DNA of 64,000 nt from positions 673,949,823 through 674,013,822 of the forward strand of contig NC_081412.1 of the NCBI RefSeq assembly GCF_030272615.1, given 5' to 3'. The translations under genes and the position numbers were made by a program. Position 1 is the stretch's first letter. Each line of letters starts with the position of its first letter. Below the pieces are notes generated by a model. It had not been told where the DNA came from, searched no databases, and saw only the letters and a list, made by a program, of their open reading frames with translations. Below are positions 47,766-60,050 of this stretch, in pieces. Source of the DNA: Cryptomeria japonica. Its lineage: Eukaryota; Streptophyta; Pinopsida; Cupressales; Cupressaceae.

Positions 47766-49879
47766 TGAAATATGTTTAATAACATCATAAGACCGAAAGA
47801 GTCTATGGGACCCAAAGACAACACACAACCTCAATGCATTGAAGACCTATAAAATTTGTAAATCTCTTCTCAAAATCCTGCCATTTGCATTTTTTGTCCA
47901 GCCTTACCTCCTCAAAAAAGATACTTAAATTTTGTCAATATATTTAAACAAGATACTTAAAATGTCAATACACTTGATTAAGATACCTAGTTTGGTAGTC
48001 TATGTATGGCTAGACACTTTTAGTTTACACCAATATACTTAATTCTAAAGCCATCTCCAAAGGCTCAACAATAACCATCAATAAGAAATGGCTTAAATCA
48101 CACACACTGAGCTTAAAAGTGTTAAATACTTAGAGTTGACTAACATTTTCTAGGCTTAATATGTTGCTTAATAAATGTTGTCATGCTAAGAATACACTTC
48201 TATTCTTAACAGTGTTGAACACTAGGACTTGACTAACACCCTCTAAACTTAATATATTGCGTGTGTGTTGTTTAAGGTTGGCCCAACAACAACTGCATCA
48301 TTGGTCAAAGTAAAAGAAACACCAGATGCCCCATCAATCATATTGAACACCTCTGCAATCACAACTTTTGTAGCCACCTCTAACATGATAGAAGCACCAT
48401 AATCTTCCACATAGTCAACCTCTATAGGAGCTATGACAAATAACCTTCTTTGGTACAATAAACTCCTTAAAATTGTTAATCAGTAAGAAAAAACCAGTCC
48501 CATAGCCAACTAAAACCTCACTCACATGCAAATGAGTAAAAACTCCCTATCTAGGTTGCATCCGAAAAATAAACTCTTCTAAGAAATCAAAGCCCAAACA
48601 ATTCAAGAAAAAACAAGAAGACCACTAGAAGGTAAGTCCATGTGGTGCAAGCAAAGAAAAATAAAGCAACAGGACCACTAGTCGTGACCAAGAGAAGGGA
48701 ATCCCTAATGCTATGCCCTCTCCATCATCCTCAGAATTAAGTCTTCCTTTGCGCTTTTGCTCCTTCCTCAAGCCCTAGCTTCTTTTTCTCTCCCACCTCT
48801 CTCTTTTCAAAATAATATAGGCAAATTTTTATTTTTATTTTTTATGAATAGGTATTTCCATTTAATTATATATAAAAGAGTACACTATTTAAAGGTGGAA
48901 GGAATAAATCAACTCCTCGAAAGTCAATTCTTTTGATTTCATTTTTATTTATTTCGAATCTTTTATTTTGTTTGAAAAATATTTAATAATTCTTTAATTT
49001 TATTTAATAATTATTATATTTTATTATAAAAATATTATATTATTATTATTTTCATTGTAAATATATTTTTCAATTACAAATTAAAAAAACAATGTAAATA
49101 AATGAAATAAATTATTTATAAATAAAATAAAATAATTAGAATGGTTCATGGCATAGTGATATGATTAAATCAGGTCATTATTGTTGTAGTCATTATGGTT
49201 CAAATTTGGGCCATTGTGATTTTCTTTGACTTCCAAACTCTCCTTGAGGTATGAGATCTCCTATTTATGGCTTCATTTGAGTCAGTTCAAACTAAAAAAT
49301 CTCATGCTACCAATAAAAAATAATAATAATAATTTTTAAATAACTCAAAATTGATCTAAAATAAAATAAAAATCAAATGACATTATAAAACAATTTGGAA
49401 ACTAAATAAAATAATTCTTGAAAAGGAAAAAAATAATTCAAAATTGATTATCATTTTTTTAAATAGGTGTATTTAAGATATTTGATTTTGTCAATCCATT
49501 TACTCTTTATATAATAAATAGTACAATAATACATTATATCAATTAAAAAATCATTATATTATAATTTTAGAGTTCATCCACAAATTTGGTTTTGCAAAAC
49601 TCAAGGGTATCCATTCCAACAAATTTTCCTAGGGCACACTCCTCACCTCATCCTTTTTACATGTTGGAGTTTTGTACTCATCAAGACTTGATCCCTAGTA
49701 CACTCATTAAAACCATTGACATTTTATTTTATTTTTATTAATTAAAAATTATTTTATCTATTTAAAAAATATTTTTTATTAAACACAACCACTCTTAAAT
49801 AAATAAAATAATTCAAATCAATATTTCATATATATATATATATATAATATTTTATTATATTGGAAGATAAGTGCCGTAT
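47766..49879. other. Spacer, no gene supported
   Basis: Includes an imperfect repeat (GAGTTGACTAACA / GACTTGACTAACA with TTAATATGTTGC / TTAATATATTGC) near 48130 and 48220 and weak minus-strand open frames at 48250-48780 of no known family. A TA run lies near 49828-49850. Confidence 0.35.
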
Positions 49880-50145
49880 TGTTGGGAATGTGAAGCCCAA
49901 CACATGACCATTCACCTTCTTCCATTTCTTTGTTTCACAGCTAAATGTGATTGTATAAATAGTTGTGTGCAGTTATGTATGTAGTGTATTTGGAGAATGA
50001 TTAATGACTAGATTTCCTTTCTTGAGAGTGGATGTAGCCTTTATGGTGAACCACTATAATTTTGTGTCTTGTGTCTTTCGTGTCTAATTTTCTTTTTGTT
50101 GTTTTGTATTATTTATATGTTTTTCTCTACTTGGTTAGATTAACA
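49880..50145 (+). repeat. Copia-type 5' LTR, 266 bp
   Basis: From TGTTGGGAATGTG to TTAGATTAACA, with a TATA-like TTGTATAAATAG near 49952, followed two bases later by a primer site. No 3' LTR found in the window. Confidence 0.75.
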
Positions 50146-50147
50146 AT

Positions 50148-50159
50148 TGGTATTAGAGC
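50148..50159 (+). promoter_or_regulatory. Primer binding site of the copia-type element
   Basis: TGGTATTAGAGC, one base different from the usual TGGTATCAGAGC. Confidence 0.8.
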
Positions 50160-51142
50160 CACGATTGCCCTAAGCAAAGAAGGAAGAACAAGATGATGAC
50201 ATTGATTTTGTTATTGAAGAATTTATTGACAATTTGGATCCGACCGAAGAGAAGGACACTGAAGCGAGTGAAGAAGAGCTTAAAGAAGATGAAACATATG
50301 ATGTCGAAAAATATGAAGAAGAGAAAATTACAAGGCTGAAGGAGGAGAATTTCTTACTCATGGATCTATTGTATTTTATGGAGGATCCCTTGGCAAGAAT
50401 TTTGGAGAGTGAGGCTATCAAAAGTCTAAGCGAAAAAGAATTGATGAAAATCTTGTAATAGCTCTTGAAAATAATCATAATAGTTTAAAAGCAAAAAAAT
50501 TATTGGCTCTTCAAGAAGATTTGTAGAATTCTCTCTTGAGAGAATCTGAGCTTCAGGTCAAACTGAAAAAATGTGGAGAAACAATTGACGGATAGAGAAA
50601 TTTTATCAAAGAAATTATCCATTAAATATATAAAGGTGGAGCAGAAGTTACGTGAGATTTTGGTTGTTGGTTCTCACTGATTCGAAGATGAAGGCAGGTG
50701 GCAACGAGTCCGTGGGAGAAGATGAACATGCTTTGGAGAGCGATGTGTTGAGTTTTGTGTTGCCCCCGAGAGAACAGCGACAAGGGCTATGAAAATAAAG
50801 TCGCTTGAAAAGGCCAGGGAGCTTGCCAAGGGGAACATAGTTTATGTGAATTTGGAGCCTAGTGATTGTCACGGTGATGTTGGCACGGTTTCCCAAACCA
50901 GAGCAACCCTTTTGCATAATTCTCCTAGGAATTTGAAGTCTGAGAAGACTATGTTTGAGGTGCGTATAAGGGGAGAGCAAAACAAAATGGGTGGAGAGCA
51001 TGACAATTCTGTGAGTGATGTGAAAATGGGTAAAAAGAGACAAAGAGTCGTAGTTAAGGAAGGTCAAAAGTCGAGAAGTAAGCTCAAGTCACATGCTTCC
51101 CTCTATTTCTTCATTCCTCGCGTGTGTGTCTCCATCCAATAA
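50160..51142 (+). pseudogene. Internal region with acidic and basic ORFs of unknown family
   Basis: After the primer site a frame runs to TAA 50456 with a very acidic, probably coiled-coil sequence (DDDIDFVIEEFIDNLDP, then E/K-rich heptads). It looks nothing like copia capsid protein. A second frame (50789-51142) is K/R-rich and includes KARELAKGNIVYVNLEPSD. Between them the reading is broken by stops. Either this is a non-autonomous element with its own or captured coding sequence, or the LTR simply sits near an unrelated gene relic. Confidence 0.4.
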
Positions 51143-51869
51143 TGACTTGCCCATTTTGCATAGATCGAGTTGACATAAATTGTAATAATTAAAATAAATA
51201 TTGCCACCATATAACCCAAAAAAAAAATTCTCTGCTTAACTTTTGTTAGTCCGTTAACTGACATATCAGACCTTTTTTCTGACGTAGTTTATTTTTATTT
51301 AAAAAAATTATATATTATTTATAAAAAAAATCATTTCTTCTATTATAATTGTATATCTAAAGTCATGTTGTAAAGGGATTCACAATGAATAAGTAAAAAA
51401 AAATAGACTTATTGTCATGTTGACAAGGATATCAAATCGGAATGCTGTTTTTCATTGTCCAGTTTATTTATTGTGGGCATAATTTTTTTTTTTTTTTTAA
51501 CTCATTATTATTATGGATAAGAGAAAAAAATTGAAGTATAAGATTTGATTGATATAGTCTTTTGTTTCACAAACATTTTTAGTTTGTCTATTGGTGAAGT
51601 TGAATGATTCTTCATGAATTCACCGCAATCCTTGAATCTTAATCACAAAGATTTCAGCCTAGAGACTTATTTTAACCTAAAAGATTTCAATATCATTTAA
51701 ACCAAATTTATGAATAAAATTCTCCATCGAATGAAAAAAGATTTATTCTATTATATATTATATTTCCTCTGAAAACATAAACAAACATCACAATCTGGAT
51801 GTGCAGACATTTGGGAACCTACCTCCCTTTTCTTCAGTATAAAATAAATCCTTAATGGAACATGGTAAA
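51143..51869. other. Spacer, no gene seen
   Basis: AT-rich with T and A runs. Confidence 0.4.
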
Positions 51870-52835
51870 AATTACCCGCCATTGGACCGTGAGACCATTT
51901 TATGAGTAGATACGTCTTTAATTAGAAACCAAAAAAAATAAAATCTACTTTCCCCAATCACAGTTGGAATGGGCAATGAAAAATGCACATAAAAGAAACA
52001 CAGATTTATGTGTCCCTTGTATAAAGTAAATTTTATCTGTCTACATAACCATCCCTTGTATAAAGTGAATTTTTTGTCTACATAACCATGACCTTGTTGG
52101 AGAGTCCCATATCAATTTATCAGTTAATCAACTAAATAACTTCCAAAAAGATGTTGGAATAAACAATAATTTCTCCCCTGTTTGTTTGCTGCAGACCGAC
52201 TTAGTCACTGTCAGAAGAGGACAATCTGATCTGTTTGCTATCTGATTCGTCCTCATTTTCATTGCCACGATCTGATTTGTCTGTTAGCTGTATACAATTT
52301 GATTTGTTCTTATATTTATTGTCTGGCGTAGGGAACATTGTATGCTCTGTTTTGTCTCAAAACTCCACCATCCCTGTTCACCGACTGTAGTGTATTAATC
52401 GCCTTGACACTACATTTGTATTGTTGCATATAAAAATGTCTCTCTGCAACACCGTTATGTAATCTTTTGGAATAGAGATTTGAGCATTGAAGAGAACTCT
52501 ATAGAGTTCCATTTGCGTATCTCATATTATTTATATGTGTTGTCTTTTTTCGTTTAGATGCTCTGTTTTCTTTTATTTCAGTACTCTGTTTTACTATGAC
52601 GTCCTTGCCTCCTTCAAAAGATACACAAGAAAATTCAAAACTATTTATTATAACTAAATAATTTCCGACCAAACTAATAAATAGAAATTTATAAACTGAA
52701 AGAAGGGAAGGAAGGCTATTTGTCAGCCTGAGGTCACCTAAACTTGTTGGAAAAGTACCCAGAAAAAGAAAACCCTGACGAAGGAAACTTCCGCATCACT
52801 TTAATCAATCTTTAATTTGAGACACTAAAAATACT
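51870..52835 (+). repeat. Unknown ORF segment, copy 3, split by a solo LTR
   Basis: Parallels copies 1 and 2: ATTACCCGCCATTGGACCGT, AAATCTACTTTCCCCAATCA, GCACATAAAAGAAACACAGA, CAACTAAATAACTTC, and after the LTR GGAAGGCTATTTGTCAGCCT, CACCTAAACTTGTTGGAAAA, GGAAACTTCCG. More decayed than the other two; no open frame. Confidence 0.65.
52152..52616 (+). mobile_element. Solo LTR (465 bp)
   Basis: TGTTGGAATAAAC to CCTCCTTCA, TATA-like GCATATAAAAATG near 52429, with AAAGA directly on both sides (52147-52151 and 52617-52621). Taking it out restores the alignment of the host segment with its two relatives at 32-33 kb, supporting the borders. Confidence 0.7.
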
Positions 52836-52920
52836 ACAAATTTGTGCAGTTTTTGGGTAGTCTTTACGGCTATGCTTTCAGATACGTATAATGACAGTAG
52901 TGGAGGAAAATAGCTTTAGT

Positions 52921-54587
52921 TGTACCAGACCACTCGTTTAGTCCACTCAATAATACAACCAAAATTAATTTAGCTAAATAGTTATTTTGATATCTAATTT
53001 AATTTAACCTTATTAGGTTTGAGTATCAATGTTTTCAATTATTATCCATTTTATAGGAATTTTTTCAAATATATAAATTGTTTAGGAAGACATTTCAAAA
53101 TAATCAGAAAAAGTTTCATTAGAAGTTGTAGACATATAAAAATGACCATATTCATTTTATTCTCATTCCTCTACTTAGTTAAATCTAATTTAACTAAATC
53201 ACCCACATTCTTCTATTTTAAATTAAATAAATTATTTAATTTATTTAGTTAAATTCACTTAACCTCTTTCATATCATTTAATTAAATAAATCATTTTATT
53301 TAATTAAATCTCTTCTTCTAACTTTTTAATTAAATTACATTTAATTAATAAGTTTACCCCAAATTGAATAAATCTAATTTATTTAATTTCACAAATTACA
53401 ACCAATTGAAATAAAGCAATTTATTTTAATTAAATCCTATTATCCCTCACCCACTTGCATTTTCCTACATCTCCCACTTGCCTCCCTAAACCCCCTTCTA
53501 GATTCTTGTAATCCTAAATCAATTAGCCTAACCCATCTCCTAAATATTGTCACATCCTTAAACGAAGGGAAGTCACTTCTCAAACCCTCAAAGTCTTTGG
53601 AAACCATTAAAGGCTTCATGTCCTCAACAAGATAACTTGTTGAATACCCCCAAACTTGGAAGGACTCTTACAAGTGTGTCCCCAAAGTCTCCCAAACCAT
53701 TAATGGTTAACTCAACCCTCTTACATGGTTAGAGATTTTTTGACTAACTTAACCTCCATCTAACTCATGTGTCTCCTCAAGCACTTATTGCTTTGACCAT
53801 GGTTATCTCTTTAACCTTTGCACAAGACTTTATCCTTTGGGTAAAAGCTTTATCCAATGGGTAACCCTAACCTAACCTTAACACTTACCTCCTAAGGTAA
53901 CCATGAGGTCTTCTCAAGCATTTAATGCTTCTTACATCTCCTCTCAACCAGCCTTATGTTGACAATTGTCACCATTTCATTGGTGCCAATTGTAAACATG
54001 GATTGACAACTTTCAAACTTGACCATTGACTAACTCTTTCAATCTTGGCCATCCATTGCCCTATTTTTGCTATAAATAGAGCTCTCATCCCTCCATTTTA
54101 TGGATCCATGCAAGCTTTTAGTATCTCATTTATGCTCAATTCTATCAATACATTTTAGCCTCTCTTTTCACAATAGAAATTAATCTAAATAAGCATTTTT
54201 AGAATATTTTCCTTATTATTAGCTTAAATCTTTAACTAGTATATCATGTTAGGATAGTATTGCTACTAATCTTGTCATCTTATAATCTAGTTTATTGCAT
54301 TTCCTAAATCATGCATAGATAGGATGCATTTTCATGTTAAAACCAATCAAAAGCATCCCTCGTTCTTGCATTTGTTATCATAAGCTACTTTTCTCAGTGA
54401 TCTGAGAGAAAAGACATTGGCTTGAGGGACCTTGTGAGATAGAGAACCATGGAACCAACCTTGGGAAATTGAGTCATTCTTCATGACTCCATAACTTGCA
54501 CCAAGAAATATTGTGGGTGTCTGAACAAGTTCTTTGAGACCACCTTTTCACATTTTGAGTTTCATTGACCCGCTTTTCCCATACACA
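52921..54587 (+). repeat. 5' LTR of gypsy element B (left edge uncertain)
   Basis: Related to LTR A at 12.1-13.3 kb. It has a TATA-like GCTATAAATAGAG near 54070 and ends CCATACACA at 54587, four bases before a primer site. The left edge is a guess (first TG after the end of the host segment). Confidence 0.75.
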
Positions 54588-54591
54588 TTTA

Positions 54592-54609
54592 TGGCGCCCA
54601 CCATGGGGC
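54592..54609 (+). promoter_or_regulatory. Primer binding site of gypsy element B
   Basis: TGGCGCCCACCATGGGGC, a common form in plant gypsy elements. Confidence 0.85.
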
Positions 54610-54670
54610 ATTTCCCCATTAATCAAATCGGTTTTTAAAAATAGTCATTTTGCAGGTATGCGGGAAACAA

Positions 54671-55060
54671 GCATCAGTGCGTAGGGGGCATCCCTTAGCA
54701 CATACGGTTAATTTTCCAGCGCATCTGACTCCCTGATTAGCACGTGAAGTCATTACCTTAGCACGTCATTTTCACTAACACTTTCCTGTAGGTCTTGGCA
54801 TGGAAGGAGAAAAATAGAATAGCATGTCTGAAAAATAGATTGGCACATCGGGTCTGTCCGAGAGCACATCACCATCATCCTATAGCGCGGGAAGTTCTAA
54901 CCTTAGCACGTCATTTTCACTAACACTTTCTTGTAGGTCTCAAATAGGAGAAAAATATAGAATAGCGCGTCTGAAAAATAGTTTAGCGCGTCGGGCTTAT
55001 CCTAAAGTGTATTTGGATTACAGTGTAGCTCGTACAGTTTGTTCTGTAGCTCATCACAGA
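54671..55060 (+). repeat. Leader array 1: three blocks of five 21-bp-phased motifs
   Basis: The A of the core AGCRCRT (or a variant) falls at 54676, 54697, 54718, 54739, 54760; then 54821, 54842, 54863, 54884, 54905; then 54964, 54985, 55006, 55027, 55048. Every step within a block is exactly 21. Blocks are 61 and 59 bp apart. Blocks 2 and 3, with the spacers before them, are also a 144-bp direct duplication (ACGTCATTTTCACTAACACT at 54763 and 54908). Confidence 0.93.
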
Positions 55061-56560
55061 TAGAGGCAAAAAAAATAAAATAAAATAAAATAAAAGCTAT
55101 AACCGAGTGCGAAATTAGACTTGTTGAAGTCCACATTTGTCTAACAATTTTTCTTGATATTTTGCATGTTTCTAACAATTTTCTTGCAGATAGGAGCTCC
55201 ATATTTTAGGATCATTAAGATAGTTTAAAGTTTTTACTAACTTAGATAAGTTAGTTAAAATTTGAACTTTTTAAAAAAATTTCTTTAAATTGAACTCACA
55301 TTTCATTTGGGATACCTAAAAAGAATCACAATGAAAATATTTCTTGCTTTCATAGGAGAGAAACTTTTCTTTTTTGGTTATTAAAAGGAACAAGACAAAA
55401 CTTTTATTTTTGCAAGCAAAAACTAAAAAGAACCTCACCATCCTTTGGTGCATAAAATGATCAATTTAAATTTTTTGCAAGGAAAAAGAACCTCACTTTA
55501 AAGTTTGATTCACAATCAAAGAGGGAAGGTCTTCCCCTTTGGATCGATTTCTTTCGTTGACCAAACATCGAAGTTTGCTTTGTTGACCCGGTTATTTTCC
55601 TAGATTAGAAAAACCATTGCTTTGAAGGAAATAAAAGGAACACCATCTTTTCATGGAGCAACATCTCCATATAGATCAGAAAAACATTGACTTGACAGAT
55701 AAAAAGAACACTTGTTTGCCTTGCCTCGAAAGTGGAAGGTATATGCTCTCCCCTTAACTGGGTGATCAAAAAGCCAAACCACTCTTACGCTTTCAATCAT
55801 ATTGCAATAAATCCTTTAGCAGGCCTGCCCTCCCGAGGAGTAATAACTCTTAGCCTTTTTGGCCGGTGAGAGGGGAATGACCTAAGTAGGAAACAACTTT
55901 GAAGCCAAGTGTTCCAACCCACTATAATCAAAAGTGAAAAGTGACGAAAGTCCTTTTCAATGGTTGCACGTAGCGATTAGCCTTCCCCCAGTATCCTTGT
56001 GATATGTAAAGCCTTTGTTCTAAAGGTTGGGAAGCCTCTTGAGGGAGTTTATCACTTACGGCCGAACATGAAGCTTGATTACGAACCTTAGCATAGAAAC
56101 TTTGAGCCGAGTTAGTAACCAGACATTTGTAATATCATAGTGCAAGGGTGGGGAAGAACCCACCCCCAAGATTACTCACCATATATCTCCCAAGATAACT
56201 ACTCAATTGTGAAGCAATTCACTTTGAGTTAATTTTTGGCAAAAGGCAAAAAAATGGGCACCCCCTAGGGGGTGACACAACTATTTGAGCTAACGGAGTA
56301 TCGAGACTAGTGGGCTATGATATTACCTATGACCTTTGAATAAAGAGTCTGATTGAACTGCATGTTGTATCCAAACCTATTGAAACATTGGGGATTTGAA
56401 CACATCCTTGCAAAACATACACTTATTGTTTAGATTAAGCAAAATGGTTGTCTCTTTGGTACTGTGTCTTCATTTGTTACTTCAGAAAATCATCCCTCAA
56501 CATTAAAAACTCAAGACAAAAATCCAAAATTGTAGCAAAACAACCAAGTCAATATTTCAA
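55061..56560 (+). other. Leader of gypsy element B between the two arrays
   Basis: 1.5 kb without coding frames. Holds an (AAAAT)n run near 55070-55093 and several AAAGGAACACC/AAAAAGAACAC-type words. A long leader is usual for this kind of element; its role is unknown. Confidence 0.6.
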
Positions 56561-56945
56561 GGCGGCTTAGCACATAAGAGCAACCTCTTAGCGCATAGGA
56601 ACTATCTTTTAGCGCATTAAACCTTTTTCTTAGCACGTCAGGTCTTAACAACAGCGCTTCACCAGAAATGGAAAATAAGCAATATCAGTTAAAAACATTT
56701 TGATAAACAGTTTAGCGCGTGGAAGCATTAGCTTAGCACGTAGGAGCCAAACCTTAGCGCGTAGGATCTAACAGTCAGCACGTAGAAGGACCATATTAGC
56801 ACGTGATCTTTTAAGCAAAATAGAAACCCAGTTAAACCATTCAAACCAGTTAGCGGGTAGCAGGGGGCAACATAGCGTGTGTGGTCTTTTCATTAGCGCT
56901 TTGAGAAATATTTGTAGCACGTCGCGTCTCTGTTTTAGTGCGTGG
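56561..56945 (+). repeat. Leader array 2: three blocks of five 21-bp-phased motifs
   Basis: Core A positions: 56568, 56589, 56610, 56631, 56652; then 56713, 56734, 56755, 56776, 56797; then 56851, 56873, 56894, 56915, 56936. All steps are 21 except one of 22 (56851 to 56873). Block gaps are 61 and 54. The consensus is TTAGCRCGTAGG; the rest of each 21-mer varies. Confidence 0.93.
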
Positions 56946-57404
56946 CCGAAACCAAAAAAATAGGGGGAAAAACAGATGACAAATTTGGAAATTTTGAAAC
57001 TTTCCTTCATCAGTCTGAACTTCATCAAACAGAAAAACAAAAATAGAGTATCAAAAGCTATTTCTAAAAACAAAATTCCATCCAACAAAGTTGTCTAAAA
57101 TCTAAAACTAGTCACAAGATAAACATATCTCTCCTATCAAAATCAGAAAATATCATCACAAGTGGCAATCAGGTCCTTTACATCAAACAGATTTTCCATC
57201 CCAAAACACACTTGTTTTAAAAACTCCAAGTTGTTAAATCAAGTTTCCATATTGGGAAAGCTTATATTCCATATCATTTGACACACTTTGTTGTGAGGGG
57301 GCATCTAAACCTTAATTTTGATAAAAGTAAAACTTGAGTTTCCAAAAAACAAGATAAACTGAATCCAAACCAAATCAAAAGGAACCTATTTAAATCACTT
57401 GTGC
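56946..57404 (+). other. Leader to gag spacer of element B
   Basis: No gene seen; ends at the gag ATG. Confidence 0.5.
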
Positions 57405-58831
57405 ATGACTAATCCTCATATTCTGAGAAGAAAAAATATTTATCATAACACTAAGTTGAAGAAACAGCAACCGAGTTCTTTGAAACTTGCCAAAAGAAAT
57501 AAATTTTTATACATCAATCATCAACTCTTCAAATCTCATCAAACATTCCTTCGTCATATACGCTTATATCTTCAAAACCAAACAAACGAGTTTGACAAGG
57601 AACCATTGAGAAGTAGAGCATTCTGTCAAAAATCAGCATTTAGTCAACACCTAAATCAAGGAGGAAAGATCAATCCATCATTCTTTCATGAAGAGTGTAT
57701 CACTTATAACATACCCCAATTTGAACCACCAACCCTAGAACAAAACATTGAAGAAGAGTCCGTTCCCTTTGTCACAGAAAGATTTGACTAGACCCCTACT
57801 ATTACTCACTCTCAGAAAAACAAACAAAGTGAAATGCAGCCGGAATCCAGTATGAATCAGAGATTATCAAATCCAGTCGAGCGTCCAAATCTTGAGGACA
57901 CTGAAATTTCTGAAGAACTTCTTCAAGAATGTCAAGAAAGTGCTTCTTTTCAAAAACTTGTAGAAAAACTCATCGAAAATGACAAGGAAAAATATCTCCT
58001 CATGCTCACAAGTAAGGGAGTTAAACTTACTGAAGACTTTGACACAGACATTTTTAGAGCAAGGTCTCAACATTACGACTTCCAAGAACAACAAAGAAAG
58101 GAAGAAACCCGTGATCCTGAGCAGGATATCCCTAAACAAAACATCCTCGAGCAGAACATACCATTCCATACACCATTTCAACCTAGAATTAATGCAAGGG
58201 AAGAACTCTTCCCCCAGCAAAATAATGCACCTTTGATTGCTCTCACTCAACAAATGCATATGTTACAAAGACAAATGCAAGACATGCAACAAGGGACAAC
58301 AGTACGGTATTCATTAACAGAAATTTTTCCTTATCCTTTTGACAAATGATTAAACATGATACCTTTTCCCCCAAACTCAGACATTCCAAAATTCGACAAA
58401 TATGATGGAAAAAGTGATCCCCGTGATCATGTATGAGAATTTTGTACCATGAGTCTTGAATTTGCTCATGATGACACCTATTTAATGAGGTTGTTCCCAC
58501 GAAGCTTGGGAGGGAAAACAATGGAATGGTTATCCAAAATCACATCTCCCTTCAGGTCATTCGATGAATTAGTCAACAAATTCATATCTCAATATTCATA
58601 TAACATTCAACACGCTATCACCATGTTAGATGTCTGTAACACCAAATAGAAGAACAATGAAACATTCATGCTATTCCTTCAACGTTGGCAATGAATGGTC
58701 TCAAGATATCCTCGAGAAGTGCCCAAAAAGGAAAAGATGGAGATTTTCATCAACAACTTGAATAGTGAAATGAGTTATATACTCAAACTTCAATGCATAC
58801 CATCTTTTGCAAAATTAATTGAGAATGGCAT
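57405..58831 (+). pseudogene. gag of gypsy element B, broken and cut by element C
   Basis: One frame throughout, with stops at 57789 (TAG), 58347 (TGA), 58432 (TGA), 58647 (TAG) and near 58692 (TGA) but no frameshift. The N-terminal part is charged and Q-rich (QQMHMLQRQMQDMQQG). The capsid core (Retrotrans_gag, PF03732) reads IPKFDKYDGKSDPRDHV, then FPRSLGGKTMEWLSKI and FDELVNKFISQYS. The frame ends where the LTR of element C begins, before any zinc knuckle. Gag would form the particle around element RNA. Confidence 0.9.
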
Positions 58832-60047
58832 TGTAGCGTCCTAAAATTGTGACACTTGCAATTTCGACCGCATTTGGGTCTTCACGATGGCGACGCAACA
58901 CGAAACCTGAATGGAGACCCCGAAACTTGCTCATGGCACCAAAAACTGCATTTTTCCAGCACCCTGCCTGATCCCTCCTTGCACCCTGCTGTCCTGAGAG
59001 GTGGGACTAGAGCACCCAGCGCCCTGGTCCCTGGCCCTATTTTGGGCCCGGTCTCCTATGGGGCTTCGGGTCTTTTTGTTTGCAAATTGGAAAATAACAT
59101 TTCTTGGTCGGCCTAAGGTCGGGAAAATCAGTCTATCAGCCCTAATTGACAAGTATATAAACTACATTTTCCTCTCCCATTTGGATAGATGGAGGGAAAA
59201 GGCATGGAAACGATACTCAAACATTCAAACATTCAAGCATTCAAGCATTCAAGCATTCCTTCAAGCAATTGATCATTCTAAGTCTCCATTCAAGGCTAAG
59301 TGTTGCATTCAAGACAAGGATTCAACCATTGAAGAGGAGATCACCTACTACATACTACTTACAACATACAAAATACAACAACATCTATACCTTCGCACAT
59401 AAGGATACAAACATCCTTACAACAAGTTACTAGTACTTGTTTTACATTACAATCATTTACATTTACAGCATTTGTCATTTCTTGGTTAATTCCAAAACCG
59501 AGGTTTGACCTAAGGGAAAACCCCTAATCCCTAACCCCCCAATCGTCTTCACTTTTCTGTGTGTAGGTTGCAGGTACGCGGCTGAAATTGAAGATCTGGA
59601 ATCCTTGTGCAGAGACGAACAGATCCCCCTTCGTTTCGCGGATTTTTCGGAGGACCGTGTGCACGCCGGGTGCCATCGTCCTGTCAACTTTTGCTCAAAT
59701 TTGCAGGATAGCGCCGTATCGACATTTTACTGCTAATTCCAGGTTCGCAGCTTCATCCTATATCCCTGTCTCAGTTTATAAGCGAATCTTTCTCACTTTT
59801 CATGCATTCCTAGCTTAATCATTCTATCCACATTCTTTACAAAAGAGGGTAGCCTTGCTGTCTTAACCCTTGAAACTCATTTAGAATCTAATCTTGCATT
59901 GTGTGGGATTGGATCTTGTGGGTTTCAACACCTCTTTTGAATGTAAAGTCTCCCCTAAGTGAAAACCACCAACCCTAGTCACCTCCCTTCTCTCTCCTTG
60001 GAGTTGGAAGAGGGGAGAGCAACTAGGGTTCGATTTTCCGCTTTACA
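58832..60047 (+). repeat. 5' LTR of gypsy element C
   Basis: TGTAGCGTCC to CTTTACA, 1216 bp. TATA-like AGTATATAAACTAC near 59152. A short repeat of ATTCAAGC/ATTCAAAC words occurs at 59219-59270. One copy of the 30-nt hairpin motif lies inside at 59652-59681. Confidence 0.88.
59652..59681 (+). repeat. Hairpin motif, copy 1 (in the LTR)
   Basis: GGACCGTGTGCAC starts the motif and CATCGTCC ends it. Inner stem GCAC/GTGC is kept; the outer stem has a mismatch and a wobble. Confidence 0.75.
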
Positions 60048-60050
60048 TTT

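Noticed and set aside
54671-56945. CRISPR-like repeat/spacer array
   Set aside because: The unit is only 21 bp with a degenerate ~12-base core, the setting is a plant retrotransposon leader and there are no cas genes. The regular spacing is real but this is not CRISPR.
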